Shown here: positions 45,844-57,446 of the stretch, in pieces
Layout of the letters: every line of letters begins with the position of its first letter
Position numbering within the stretch: the first letter of the stretch is position 1
Notes under the pieces: model-generated
The model's input: only the letters and a program-made list of their open reading frames with translations
The model's database searches: none
Told to the model about the DNA's origin: nothing
NCBI RefSeq assembly: GCF_000219625.1
Contig: NC_018203.1
Location: 372,001-436,000 of the forward strand
DNA: 64,000 nt
Reading direction: 5' to 3'
From: Zymoseptoria tritici IPO323
Lineage: Eukaryota > Ascomycota > Dothideomycetes > Mycosphaerellales > Mycosphaerellaceae
Translations under genes and position numbers: made by a program

Positions 45844-46013
45844 TATTACGGGTAAATAATATATATACGAGAGTTTAGAGTCTATATTAGATATAGCAAG
45901 TTCGATAAGGAAGTAGCCTAAAACCTCGCGGTAAGCGTAGAAAAGGATGTAGGCTACTAAGACAAAGTACGGGGTTACGCTACGTATTATAGAAAGGGCG
46001 CTAGTCCCTTATA
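45844..46013 (-). repeat. LTR (3' LTR of chromovirus 2)
   Basis: 170 bp, TATTACGGG...CCCTTATA as written on the plus strand. It differs from the other copy at about four positions, all C/T or G/A. Confidence 0.88.
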
Positions 46014-46430
46014 ATACCCCCCTCCTCTTAGTACGCGGAAAAGTCGTTAGTAACCGACATAAAAGTAGCGGACTATTTACCCTCCTCCTTTAGACCTACT
46101 ACAATCGTCTAATTAGCTAAAATTTACTCCTATTGTCCGCTCTTTTCCTAGTATTGTCGTATGTCCGGGCAAAAACTATCGGATCCCGATATAATAAGCC
46201 CGCTATACTTTACTCTATCTCTTTACCTTTCTAGTATTATCGAGAAAGTAACAATATACGGAAAATACGCCCTTAGAGCCTAGGGCTACGTATAAATACC
46301 CTACCCCCCCCCTCGTTTCTACTACTAATATTACTAAATCGCTAAGGTAAGTTTTTAACCTAAAGGTTAAGGGTTCGAGTCCTTCGCCTTTATCTAGGAC
46401 CCCGGTGCTTTTCTAACAGAGTCGTAGATA

Positions 46431-47272
46431 ATGTCCCTTTTCGGTAATAATAATAATCCTTAGAATAATAACCTAGGTCCCGCCCTTACCTTCCCGCTAG
46501 CCGCTAATAACCCGCCGGCGCCTGCCCCCGCTCCTCCTCTAGCGGCTCCCGCTTAGAACTAGCCGCGTACTGTTATCTATTACGAGCTATACGCTAAAGG
46601 CGGAATCGACTATGTCCTACCGGTAGTATAAAATATATCCTACCTATTTTCCGCCGGACCCCGCTAATAAACCTAGATAGGCCGATCTCGCGCGTATATA
46701 AGCTATTACGCTAAGCGTAAGAATTACGCTAAACTATAAGTTATAGCCGGGCTCCGCGCGAAGGTCGCCGCTAACTACCTAGTCCTTAATTCGCCTATGT
46801 CGCCTACGCCCTCTAGACCCGCGTAGGTACTTAGTAGGTAGCGTAAGTATCGCCGGCCTCCGCTCGAAAACCGTTAGCTAATTAGACTATAGTAATAATG
46901 CTTATAATAGTTTAGGTACTACTCTTAAGGCTTAGAAAGCCCTAAAGCTACTATAGGTAGTAGGTTTACTCTCTATATAGGTTCTCTTATTATCTCCGAT
47001 CGAAAAGCCCTACTAACTACTTAAAACAGTCCGGTAGCCTCGGAGATTACTCGTTCTATAGAGGAGGTTGTCGCGTAGTAAGGACAAACGTAAATACTTC
47101 GCCGGTCTCCGTTTAGTATAACCCGCTAACCGCTTATTAGTCCTAGTAGCATTCCTACTACTCTCGTATTAGGTAGGCGTTACTCCTCGTAGATAGCTAC
47201 TTCCGCTCGTTCTTAGTCGGTTCCCGGTATAGAATATAGTAGTACGATTACTACTCTAAAAAGTAATTTATA
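46431..47272 (+). pseudogene. Extra antisense frame of chromovirus 2 (about 280 codons), RIP-nonsense
   Basis: From ATG 46,431 one frame runs about 280 codons, interrupted only by TAG and TAA (no TGA), as expected if CAG, CAA and TGG were mutated. It lies between the polyprotein chromodomain and the 3' LTR, on the opposite strand. It begins with an Asn run, then a Pro/Ala-rich linker (PPAPAPAPPLAAPA), then a globular-looking part (ELYAKGGIDYVLPVV, SRAYISYYAKRKNYAKL). No family recognised. It may be an accessory gene of the element or a captured host gene. The retained start codon and absence of other stop types argue that it was coding. Confidence 0.55.
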
Positions 47273-48111
47273 AAATAAAAATTCTTACGTAACCTCTCGT
47301 TCTCCTCGTATATCTAGTTACTTCTTCTCGGTAACCGCTCTCTTTTTCCTCTTCTTAATATACTTCTCTTTTAGCCTATTATTAACTTTAGTATTTCTAA
47401 ATTTTTGCTCGAAGTTATCTATAGCGATAGTATCTACTAGGTTGTCTAAGGGCTCCTACGTTAGATCGTAGTAGCTAGTCTATTTAACTAGGACCTCCCT
47501 TCCCCCTCCTCTATTCTTTAGTACTATCCTTATATATAGTAGTTCTTCTATATCCTATTCCTCGTACGACTTAATTAATACTAGATCCGGCTAGTAATCG
47601 TCGGAGACCTAGCCTAGGAGAAGGTCGTCGCTCGCTAGTCTTAGTAGATCTAAATAGAAGACCGGATAAATGTTACCGGGGATCCTAGCTAAACGGATAG
47701 AAACCGGCGATAAGACCTTATTAACCGTATACTTCGTATTCTTATAATCTAGGCTTTCCTTAGGGCGATTAGTACGATAATTCCTTAAATCTAGCTATAC
47801 CTTATCGCCCTTCCGGTATATTAGCGCCGCGGTACGCTTCCTATTAGCGGCCTCCTCCTACTTTTAGGTAGCGTCCGCTATACTTACCTAGTATAGGTCT
47901 ATAATTCCCTTTATTTTCTCTACGAACTTCGAGGCTCTCTAGGCTACGGCTAGCGTAGAGGGCTCCTCGCTATCCGGCTCTAAGGGCACGGGAGACAGGG
48001 CTTCGTATCCGTAAACTACGAAGAAGGGGCTTATTCCTAACCCCGAATAGTAATAGGCGTTTAGCGCTAATTAGGCCGTAGAGAGCTAGCGTTTCTAGTC
48101 GGACTACTCGT

Positions 48112-48125
48112 AATTAATGTAGTTC
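48112..48125. repeat. Target-site duplication of SINE-like element 2
   Basis: AATTAATGTAGTTC, repeated exactly at 48,882-48,895. Confidence 0.92.
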
Positions 48126-48881
48126 TGTTTTGTTTGTTTGTTTGTTTGTTTGTTTGTTCCATTTACGTCCTTTTGGAGTCTATAACTATGTAGGACGGCC
48201 TTGCAAGCAAGGCAGTAGATCTATTTATAATCAAATTCTTTTAGTATTCTTTGACCTTAGGGGAAACCCCGTGCCTAAGGCAATGCCAAAGGACTTTAAA
48301 CAAATGCAAGACAAAGGAAATCGAACGAGTGTCGTTGTCTGTTGTCTACAGCCAGGGCTGCAGAATTTTCGTGCTAAGCTTTTTGCAGAATTTTCAGCGG
48401 ATCCTTCCGCTTCGCACACACGCTGCGAATTCGAAAGAGATGCAGCGCAAGGCGATGTAGCGCAAAGGCGCAAAAAGCAGCTGTCCAACTCGCTGCCTTC
48501 TCTTGTCCTTAATACGCCTTTGTAGAACTATATGCCGCTTCCAAACGCATATAGCTACGCAGGTTGATCGCAGAGTTGTGGATTCCACCGACTGTTCCAG
48601 CTCTTTAAAGTGCTTCGGTTCGGATTTCGAGGAGGTGCGCGTATAGGGCAGAGTGGACTGCTTCTTTCTTCTTCTGTTTGTAGCGTAGAGGGCTATTCGT
48701 TCGAATCGTGCTGTCGTTCTGTAGCTTGTGTTTCAATAGGAGGCGTGCCTCCAGGTCGTGTTTGTAAGGGAAGAGGGATCGACGGCCTCTCCAATCCTTC
48801 GGAGGAAACTTAGCTCTACAACAACGATGTCGTTGTAGGTTCGTAGCCGGCACCACGTACAGGTGTTCCTCATCGCCGGCC
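48126..48881 (-). mobile_element. SINE-like retroposon 2, type B head
   Basis: A 756-bp non-RIPped insertion in chromovirus 2. On the minus strand it starts GGCCGGCGATGAGG directly after the 14-bp duplication and ends in (ACAA)n. Its body matches elements 1, 3 and 4 from the ACAGCACGATTCGAACGAAT region to the tail, but its first ~190 bp are unrelated to the type A head. The 3' hairpin is GCCTTGC/GCAAGGC. Confidence 0.87.
48802..48881 (-). ncRNA. HDV-like self-cleaving ribozyme, type B
   Basis: Minus-strand fold: P1 is GGCCGGC (1-7) with GCCGGCT (31-37), including the G1-U wobble seen in HDV itself. P2 is GAGGAA (11-16) with TTCCTC (75-80). P3 is ACC/GGT (18-20, 28-30) around TGTACGT. P4 is a 10-bp hairpin CTACAACGAC/GTTGTTGTAG (44-66). 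J4/2 is AGCTAAGT with candidate catalytic C69. G1 coincides with the insertion boundary. Confidence 0.82.
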
Positions 48882-51326
48882 AATTAATGTAGTTCCTTAG
48901 ATAGGCTTAGACATCCTAGTTTAGTCTCTCTAGGCCTCCGTCGGTTTAAGGGTAGTAAGCTAAGCTTAGTCGCTACTATACTCCGACTAACCGGTAGAGT
49001 GTTTTCTAGAATATACTCGTCTAGTTCGTCCCCCTATTACTCGTAATCGCGCTCGGTAGCCTATAATATCTTACCTAGTAGTCTAGGAATCTCTCGGCGT
49101 ACTCCTCTGCTTTTATACTAGGCATCGCCTCTAAAACGACGGACTTACTTAAATAGTCTTTAATAACCTATAGGTAACGGTTCCCCTTAGACTTAGGGAG
49201 GTCGGTTATAAAATCTATAGAGATCTCCTAGAAGAAGCGATTAGGAACCGGTAGAGGGCGTAGGAGTCCGTATTTATGCTCTCTCTATACCTTATTCCTT
49301 CCGTAGTAATCGTAGTTTCTTAAAAACCTCCTAATATAATATAACTATAGGGGCTAGTAGAAGTTTCTCCCTAGTATAAAGGCCGTAGAGTCCCGCCCGG
49401 GGTAGCCGTAGACTAGGGAGTTATATACGGACTAAATAATCTTAGTACGGAGTTTATCGTTTTATAGAATCTTAGTGTCCGCCGACTTATATTCGGCCTC
49501 CGACGTAACTACTACTCTAGGAACCTATAACCTACCGCGATGCCTTAAGCGGCCCTTCTCGTCAATACTATAATCTCTAATCTAGATTTTAACCTTTAGA
49601 TCCGGTAGAATAGCCCGGGATCCGTCCTTAACGGCGTAGATTACTGTCTAATACTAGGTATCCTTTTTTAAAGTCGGACCCTATAGTTTATTTAACTCGC
49701 TGTCCTAAAAGGGTCCCGCTATAGCCGCGTCCTTACTATCGGAATTCGGCTCTAAAGCTACTAGCTATATTAGTATAGCTTATAGGTAGTAGAGTTAGAT
49801 AGACGTAGCCGATAGGTTATTAGCTACTACCTCCCTTTCCCCTCCGGCCGCCGGCTAATCTAGGGCTAGATTAGGTTCTAGGAACCTCCTAAACCGTAAC
49901 ATCTTATCGTCCTCGCCTAGAGTATCCTACTCCCTACAAGAAAGTACGTCCGGTATAATCGCTTCGGTCCCCGGTCGGTATACGAGTTTAAACTAGAACA
50001 AAGTAACGGTCTTAAACTATCGAATCTGCCTCTTACTTAGCTACCTCTTCGTTATAAAGTACTCTAGGTTCTTATAGTCCGTCTAAATAGTAAAGGGACT
50101 ATAGGTCTTTAGCTCGGGTACCTAGAATTTTAGGTAGGATACTACTACTAATATCTCCTTATCGTAAATATCGTAGTTAATCTCGGCCTTATTAAGCTTC
50201 TATAAAAAGAAGCCTACTAGCTTTAGGACCCCGTTCGCTTCCTATAGGAGCGCGCCTCTAATCGCGAACCCGCTATAATCCGTCTCTAGGAACGTAGGAA
50301 GCCCCGGGTCCTAGTATATAAGTACTAGAGCCCTATAATACTTCCCCTTTAACTTCTCGAATACTTTCTCCTTAAGCTCTCCTTAGGAGAACGGCGTTCC
50401 TTTCCTAGTAAGCGCGGTTAAGGGAGCGGCGATCTTAGAGTAGTTAGGGATAAATATCCTATAGTAGTTAGTAAAACCTAGGAACCTTCGAACCTCCTTC
50501 TACGTTCGTAGTACCTTCTAGTCTTCTACTACTTAAATCTTCTTAGGGTCGGGTCCTACGCCTTTTCCGTCGGTATAAACGATAAACTCTAGGTACTTAA
50601 CGGTCTTCTATACGAAAGCGCACTTTCCTAGGTCTAGGTATAGGCCCCTATCCTAAAGGGCCCGGAGGACTATACAAACCTTCTAGTAGTAATCCTCGAG
50701 CGTACTATTGGAGTAGATAATTATATTATTACTATATACTAATATAAAGTCGTCTAAATATTCCCGTAACAAATTGTTAATAAACCGCTAGAAAGTAGCT
50801 AGTACCCCGGATAGACCGAACGGGTATACTAACTACTCGAATAGACTAAATCTAGTACGGAAGGCTGTCTTATACTCTTCGCTAGCTACTATACGAATAT
50901 AATAGAAGGCGGCTATAACGTCGACCTTCGTAAGCTATCGTAAGCCCGTAAGGTTCCTTAAGGTCTCCGGAACTAACGGGAGTAGGTACCTATTATACTT
51001 CGTTAGAGCGTTTAGCGCTCGATAGTTATAGTAGAAACGTAGTCCCCCTCCCGGTTTACGAGCGAAAAGCACCGGTACTATAGCCTCCGAGGAACTTAGC
51101 TAGATATATCCCTTTTTTAGTAGGGTATCGATAACTTTTCTTAGGACTAGGAGTTCGTCCTTAGACATACTATATAAGGGGCCCTAAGGTAATCGGGGTA
51201 GTAAACTATTAGTATTCGGCTAGAGAGCGATCTTATAGTCTAGATCCCCTCTATAAGGAGCGAGCTTATCAGCCTCCCGCGTCCTAAATAGTAGTAGTAA
51301 GTCGTAAAGCTCCGGGGGGAGCCTAC

Positions 51327-51339
51327 TCTTAAGCTACTT
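51327..51339. repeat. Target-site duplication of SINE-like element 3
   Basis: TCTTAAGCTACTT, repeated at 52,140-52,152. Confidence 0.9.
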
Positions 51340-52139
51340 GTTTGTTTGTTTGTTTGTTTGTTTGTTCCATTTACGTCCTTTCGGAGTCCAAGACTATGTA
51401 GGACGGCTTTGCCATAAAGGCAAAGCAGTAGATCTAGTTACAATCAGATTTTTCGGTATTCTTTGACCTTAGGGGAAACCCCGTGCCTAAGGCAGGACCT
51501 GCAAGCAGAATCTGCCGAAGGACTTCAAAACAGCGCAAGACAAAGGAAATCAAACGAGTGTCGTTGTCTACAGCCGGGGCTGCAGAATTTTCGCGCTAAG
51601 CTTTTTGTAGAATTTTCAGCGGATCCTTCCGCTTCGCACACACGCTGCAAATTCGAAAGAGAGGGCAAAGGCGCCTAAAGCAGCTGTCCAGACTCGCTAT
51701 CTTCTCTTGTCCTCAATATGCCTTTGTGGTATCGTAGTAGCAGTTCTATCTACGACAACGTAGGTTGATCGTAGAGTTGTGGATTCCACCGAGTTCCAGC
51801 TCTTTAAAGTGCATGTATGCTTCCTTTCGAGGGCGACGAAGTCTCTAGAGAAGGGACATGCGATTTCGATTCGGATTTCGAGGAGGTGCGCGTATAGGGC
51901 AGAGTGGACTGCTTCTTCTTCTTCTTCTTCTTCTTCTCGTTTGTAGCGTAGAGGGCTATTCGTTCGAATCGTGCTGTTGTTCTGTTGTAGCTTGTATTTC
52001 GAGGCGGATTTCGAGAAGGATTTCGGGCGGATTTCGAGAGATTTTCGAGGAGGTTTGTTCTTCCAGACTGTCTTGGTTTCCCTTCTAAGGAAGGTACTTA
52101 CGACGGCCACCGCGTGAAGGTGCAGTCTGTTCGGCCGTC
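51340..52139 (-). mobile_element. SINE-like retroposon 3, type A head
   Basis: An 800-bp non-RIPped insertion in chromovirus 2. Its minus-strand start GACGGCCGAACAG and body are close to element 1. It carries a (CTT)n expansion at 51,914-51,936 and the 3' hairpin GCTTTGCC/GGCAAAGC, a compensated variant of the other copies. Confidence 0.87.
52064..52139 (-). ncRNA. HDV-like self-cleaving ribozyme, type A (copy 2)
   Basis: Same 76-nt fold as at 40,872. The P4 loop is CTTA instead of CTTG and J4/2 is GAAACCAAGA. P1, P2 and P3 are unchanged. Confidence 0.75.
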
Positions 52140-54055
52140 TCTTAAGCTACTTATCTATTAGGGGCTCCTTTACTTCTAAGGATTTCTAGATATCCTAAAC
52201 CGTCGCTATAGCGAGGGTTATAAACCTCTTAGTATCCTAAAGGGTCTTCTTAACGTTCTCGACTAAAGCTATAGTAGCCGCTATAAAGCTACCGGAGTCC
52301 TTAATCTCCTTATAGTTCCTCCCTTCTTCTACCTATTTATTAGCGGCACTATAGTAGAACCGGTATTCCTCTAGTATAGTCCGGATCTTATTATGCGCCT
52401 TCTAGGGGTTCCTAAGGATTAGAGGGAAGGCTAAGTTAGGTACGACGTAAGTATATACTAACTAGGTATATCCGCTTACTCCTATCCGGAACGCGACGAC
52501 TCCCTTAATCCGCGAGTTACGCCTAGACGTAGTAGCGCCCTTAACGCCTTTCTTCTTATTACTAACTAAGCTAAGCCCGAGGCCTTTAGCTAGGTCTCCG
52601 TTAATAGTAGCGTAGTATTAATATCCTTTGTCGATTAGGGCGAAGGTCCTAAAGGTTTCTTCTAGGACTACGTCGCTATAGATTAGGGTACCGTTTATCT
52701 TACTCTTAAACGCCTCCTAGCCTACTATTATTGCTACGGCTATACCGTCTCCTACCCTAGTACTTCGGGAAGGAGTTAGTCTTTTCCCGTCTCTACGGAA
52801 TCCGACTCCTCTTTATTATCCTCTAGAACCGGTCCCGCGCGGACCGCGTTTATTCTAGCGGGTAGCGTTACTACGGCGTAGGGACATTCGCGTATACGGT
52901 GTCCGTCTACTCTATAGCGGAAGTAGAGTCTCTTCTATCGGCGTCGCTCTCTTTCTACGTCGTCGACCTACTTTACTCTCTACTTCCCTCTAGCGTAACT
53001 ATTCCGACTTCCTTAGCTTCTTAAGCGATTCCCGCTCGTCTAGGCTAGGGTTATAATAGTATCTCTATCGGCGTCTACCCGTACTCTCGAGGTGCTCCTA
53101 CCCTAAGGGCGCGCGGTTACTAGTATAGAAGAAATAGTGTCCTTGTTCTTCTCTTTCTACTTTTTATAGGTAGCCTTAAACTAGTTAGTAGCCTCTAGAT
53201 TAGTTATTACCCGCTCGACCTCCTCCGTATAATCGTTATAGTCCTTAATATTTACGATAGAGGTAGTATATATCTTTATAGGGTTCGAAAAGGTATATTT
53301 TAGGTATCTAATCTAGACCTCGTCTTTCTAGCTCGCTCCGCCGGTACTAAGTAGGAGATTGTTAAATCTTAGCTAGTAGTTATACTATAGCTAACTAAGT
53401 TTATGCCGGAGGTTTATAAGCTCTTCTAGTACGTTTAAGGCCTCTCTACTATCGCTGAAGACCTCTTCGAGTCGCGTAAAGAAAGCCTCGGGGTCCCGTA
53501 CTTTGTTCGCTCCTCCTAACTCCTAGAAATAATATATACGAGATCTCTCCTTATAAGGGAGGGTATCGTAGATAGCGTCCTAGTAGTATAGGTCGGGGAG
53601 CGTTAGTTTAAGGCCGGTACGTACTCGAAAGGAGCTTCTTAGCCGTAGTAGATAGTCTCGGAAAGTACTCGACTTCCCGTCCTAGGCTACCGGCTTCTAA
53701 CCCTTAGGGCCCGAGGGTTTTAAGTCGTCGCCCGCGGCCGGTCGACCGGAGATCGTCTAAGTTAGTACTCGAATTAGGTCGTTTATAGAAGGGGCCGCTA
53801 GATCTACTAGGGCTCCTCTAGTTTCGGCTACCGACTACGGTATATTCCACTCGGCTTCTACTCGATTAATAGCGTTCCGCTAATGTTCTAGCTCTACCTA
53901 CATTATATATTAACGTATATATAGTTACTAGAGGAACGTTTGTAGATCGGGTATACTCGGCTCCTCCGGATTAATATTACCGGATCCCGAAGGATTTACG
54001 CCGTTGTCCGTTATATCGCTTATAGAAGGAGTTATATCGAGTAGATCGAACTTAA

Positions 54056-54225
54056 TATTACGGGTAAATAATATATATACGAGAGTTTAGAGTCTATATT
54101 AGATATAGTAAGTTTAATAAGGAAGTAGCCTAAAACCTCGCGGTAAGCGTAGAAAAGGATATAGGCTACTAAGACAAAGTACGGGGTTACGCTACGTATT
54201 ATAGAAAGGGCGCTAGTCCCTTATA
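54056..54225 (-). repeat. LTR (5' LTR of chromovirus 2)
   Basis: 170 bp, same ends as the copy at 45,844. Its right flank (GGTAG) does not match the left flank of the other LTR (AGACC), so no target duplication exists. Confidence 0.88.
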
Positions 54226-57200
54226 GGTAGAACCGGAAGAGTTTCTACTACTCTAAGCTATTAGAGGACCTTTAGAAAGAGATTAATAAGAACGAGAAGC
54301 TCGCTAGTACGTATAATATAGTAGAACTTATAGATATCGTATTAATCTACGAGAATATCTATTTTCTAAAAGAACGCTCTAGGGCTCGTAATACTAAACT
54401 AAGGAAGGACCCGGAATAGCCCCCTACCGGCCCTACTATAGCTATAAATCCGTCCTAGACCCCGAAGGGTCGGGGTAGAGGTCGACTAGGCTAGAGGGGT
54501 AGCCGCGGAAACTTCGCCTACTATATAAATAATATACCTACTTCCGGCGTTAATCGTATACTAGCGGGGTATATCGGGAAGGTAAAAGAGTAGCCCTAGT
54601 TAAAGTTATCGTTATATAACTTAGCTCCCTTAAGCTAGGGCTAAAAATAAGAGGGAAGGAGAGAAGACTAGCTATTAATATCTAGATCCGCGATAGCGAC
54701 GGTAGGCTCTAGACGCTAATAGCGTTAGTCGACTATAGCGCTTAGATTAACCTTATCTCCTAATATAAGGTCTAATTACTTTAGCTCCTAAGTAATAGGG
54801 CCCCGGTACTAAAGGTTAAGTTCTTAAACGACTATTAGATAATAGTCTATAAGGGCTATAACCTAATAGTACTAGTAAAGGACTCGAAAGGGGCTAAAAG
54901 AGGTATAAACTAGACCTTCTAGGTAGCTACCTTTACCGGATACGATATAGTACTTAAATAGGACTAGATTCTTATATCTAATCCTCTTATCTATTTCTAG
55001 TTAGGGAGATTCGTATAGGCTATAGCCGACGACGATAGCGACGACGTAGAAGAAGAGGATAAGAGCTAGCCCTAAAGAGACTATCCTACTAGTATAGTAC
55101 TATACGCTATCTTTAGCGGAGAGGCCGTATTTAAATAGAAAGGATAGTTCCTAGTCGGATTAGTAGTATAGGGGGATAAGGAAGACGCTAATATTATCCC
55201 TAAAATAGTAGATATTAACGCCCTAGATAGCGCTATTATAGAACCTATAGCGATTTATATCGATAGGGACCGCGACCTAATAGAGGTAGACCTAAATAAG
55301 TAATACGAATACTAGATTATAGCGCTATCGTACTACGAACGCTACCGCGATATATATAAGGATAAACTAGAGCTAAGCGAACTACCGAAATAGGTCTATC
55401 GGACTATACTTACTATCGCCGTAGTAGAATAAGCGGACCTCGACTACGTTCCCCCTAAATACCGCGACTATAACGTATTTAGTAAGGAGCTCGCCGGTAA
55501 TATAGCCTATAATAGCTAGTATAACTATATAATCGATATTAAGGAGGGGAAGATCCCCCCTAAATACCGATATATAACCTCTTATAGAAGGAGCTAGTTA
55601 TCCTACGCGAGTATATCGATAAGGCCTTAAAGAAGGGCTAGATTAGGCCTAGTAAGAGCCTATACGGGGCGCCTATTCTATTCGTTCCTAAAAAGGATAG
55701 CGAGATAAGGCTATATATTAACTATAGGGGATTAAACCGAGTTACTATTAAGAACCGATACCCTCTCCCCCTTATTAGCGAGATACTAGATCGCCTAAGT
55801 TAGGCCCGAATCTTCTCTAAATTAGACCTAAGGGACGCCTACTATAGGATAAGGATTAAGAAGGGAGACGAGTAGAAGACGGCGTTTAAAATAAGGTACG
55901 GCTTATTCGAGTACCTAGTTATACTATTTAGGCTAGCTAATACGCTAGCGACGTTCTAAGCGTATATTAATAAGGCCCTTATAGGGCTTATCGATACTAT
56001 CTATATAGTATACCTAGATAATATACTTATCTACTCGAAGAATAAGGAGGAATACCGCCGCTACGTTAAATAAGTCCTTAAGCGACTAGAGAAGTAGAAG
56101 CTATATATAAAACCCGCGAAGTACGAGTTCTATATAGATTACGTCGAGCTCTTAGGGTTTGTTATTATACTAGGGGGTATAGTTCTAGACTAAAGAAGGA
56201 TCGAGGCTATCTATAAATAGTCTATACCGAAGTCCTATAGGGATATATAGGTATTCTTAGGGTTCGTAAACTTCTATAGGAGGTTTATATATAGGTACTC
56301 GAAGATTACGAGGCCGCTAAATAATATACTATCTAGTAGCTAGGTTATAGATAAGGGGAAACGAGGGAAGAAGTAGGTAGTCCGTAGACCCTTTAAGTAG
56401 AATAAGACCTCTAATAGAGTATTTTTAGACCTAAAATAGGCCTTTATAGACGTACCTCTACTTTAGTACTTCGATCTATCCCTCCCGATTATAGTTATTA
56501 TAGATATATTAGATACTACCTACTCCGGTATCCTCCTCTAGCTAAAAGAGAACACCGATAGTAACCGCTACTAGTACCCGGTAGCTTGTTATTCTAAGAG
56601 CTAGGTAGGACCGGAGATCCGGTACTATATACTAGATAAGGAATTAATAGTAATATTAGAGTATTTTAAGATATAGCGGTATTACTTAGAGGGCGCTACC
56701 TATCTAATATAGGTAATAACCGACTACTATAACCTACGCTACTTTATAATAATAAAGATACTTAATAGGCGCTAGGCTCGTATCGCCGAGACCCTCGCCG
56801 CGTATAACTTTATTATTAAATATAAGCTAGAGAAATTAAATCCTACGGATAGCTTATTATACTACCCTAACTACTTTATAGGCTTTAAGGAAGGCGTAAA
56901 GGAAGACGAGCTATAAGGGGCCCTCCCTATCCTTTAATAGTCGCTAAGAACGCTATTCCCGGACGGCTCTACTTTAGACCTATATAAGGCTAGTAATAGC
57001 CCTATAGTTATATTAGTATAGGAGCCTATAGAAGGTAGTCTAGAGGGCTATACGCCTAACGCGTTAGAAGAAATATAATTCTCGATATACGAATAGAGTA
57101 TATACGTAGTTTATAGTATTAAGGACGATACCTCGATTAGAAGCGTTATATATATTCTATACTACCTTATTACCGCTATAGTAGAGGGGAAGATAGTAAA

Positions 57201-57446
57201 TTTAGTAGAGCTACCGGCCTTATTCGTTAATCTAATTAGGGATATCTAGTAAGCGGATCCCTTTATTTAGGAACGAAGAAGTCGAATAACCGCGCGAAAT
57301 TTAGGTATAGCCGCCTTAGCCCTAAAGTAGGCCCTAGGTATACCCGAATTAGACCCGGACCTAGTAGGAGAGGACGACTAGTAGGCGTTCGACTCTAGTA
57401 GAATCCTACGGTACGATAGAAAAGTCTATATTCCTAATACGGTATT

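Larger units (their letters stand above)
45844..54225 (-). mobile_element. Ty3/Gypsy chromovirus 2 with 170-bp LTRs, RIP-inactivated
   Basis: Bounded by direct repeats at 45,844-46,013 and 54,056-54,225. On the minus strand: Gag with a zinc knuckle near 52,880-52,940 (first two Cys and the His now Tyr), then reverse transcriptase near 50,720-51,150, where the YxDD box reads YSNN. RNase H follows (about 50,030-50,450), integrase (about 48,900-49,500) and a C-terminal chromodomain near 47,440-47,560 in which both Trp are TAG. A purine-rich tract (AAGAGGAGGGGGGTAT, 46,014-46,030) next to the left LTR is the polypurine tract, confirming minus orientation. The LTR ends are TA...TA, as RIP of TG...CA would give. 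It carries two SINE-like insertions and an extra opposite-strand frame. Confidence 0.88.

Noticed and set aside
48126..48160. (TTTG)n as a telomeric or simple microsatellite
   Set aside because: It is the reverse-complement of a retroposon tail bounded by target duplications, and recurs at all four elements.
45844..54225. Plus-strand orientation for the element between the two LTRs
   Set aside because: Reverse transcriptase, integrase and chromodomain read on the minus strand, and the polypurine tract abuts the left LTR.
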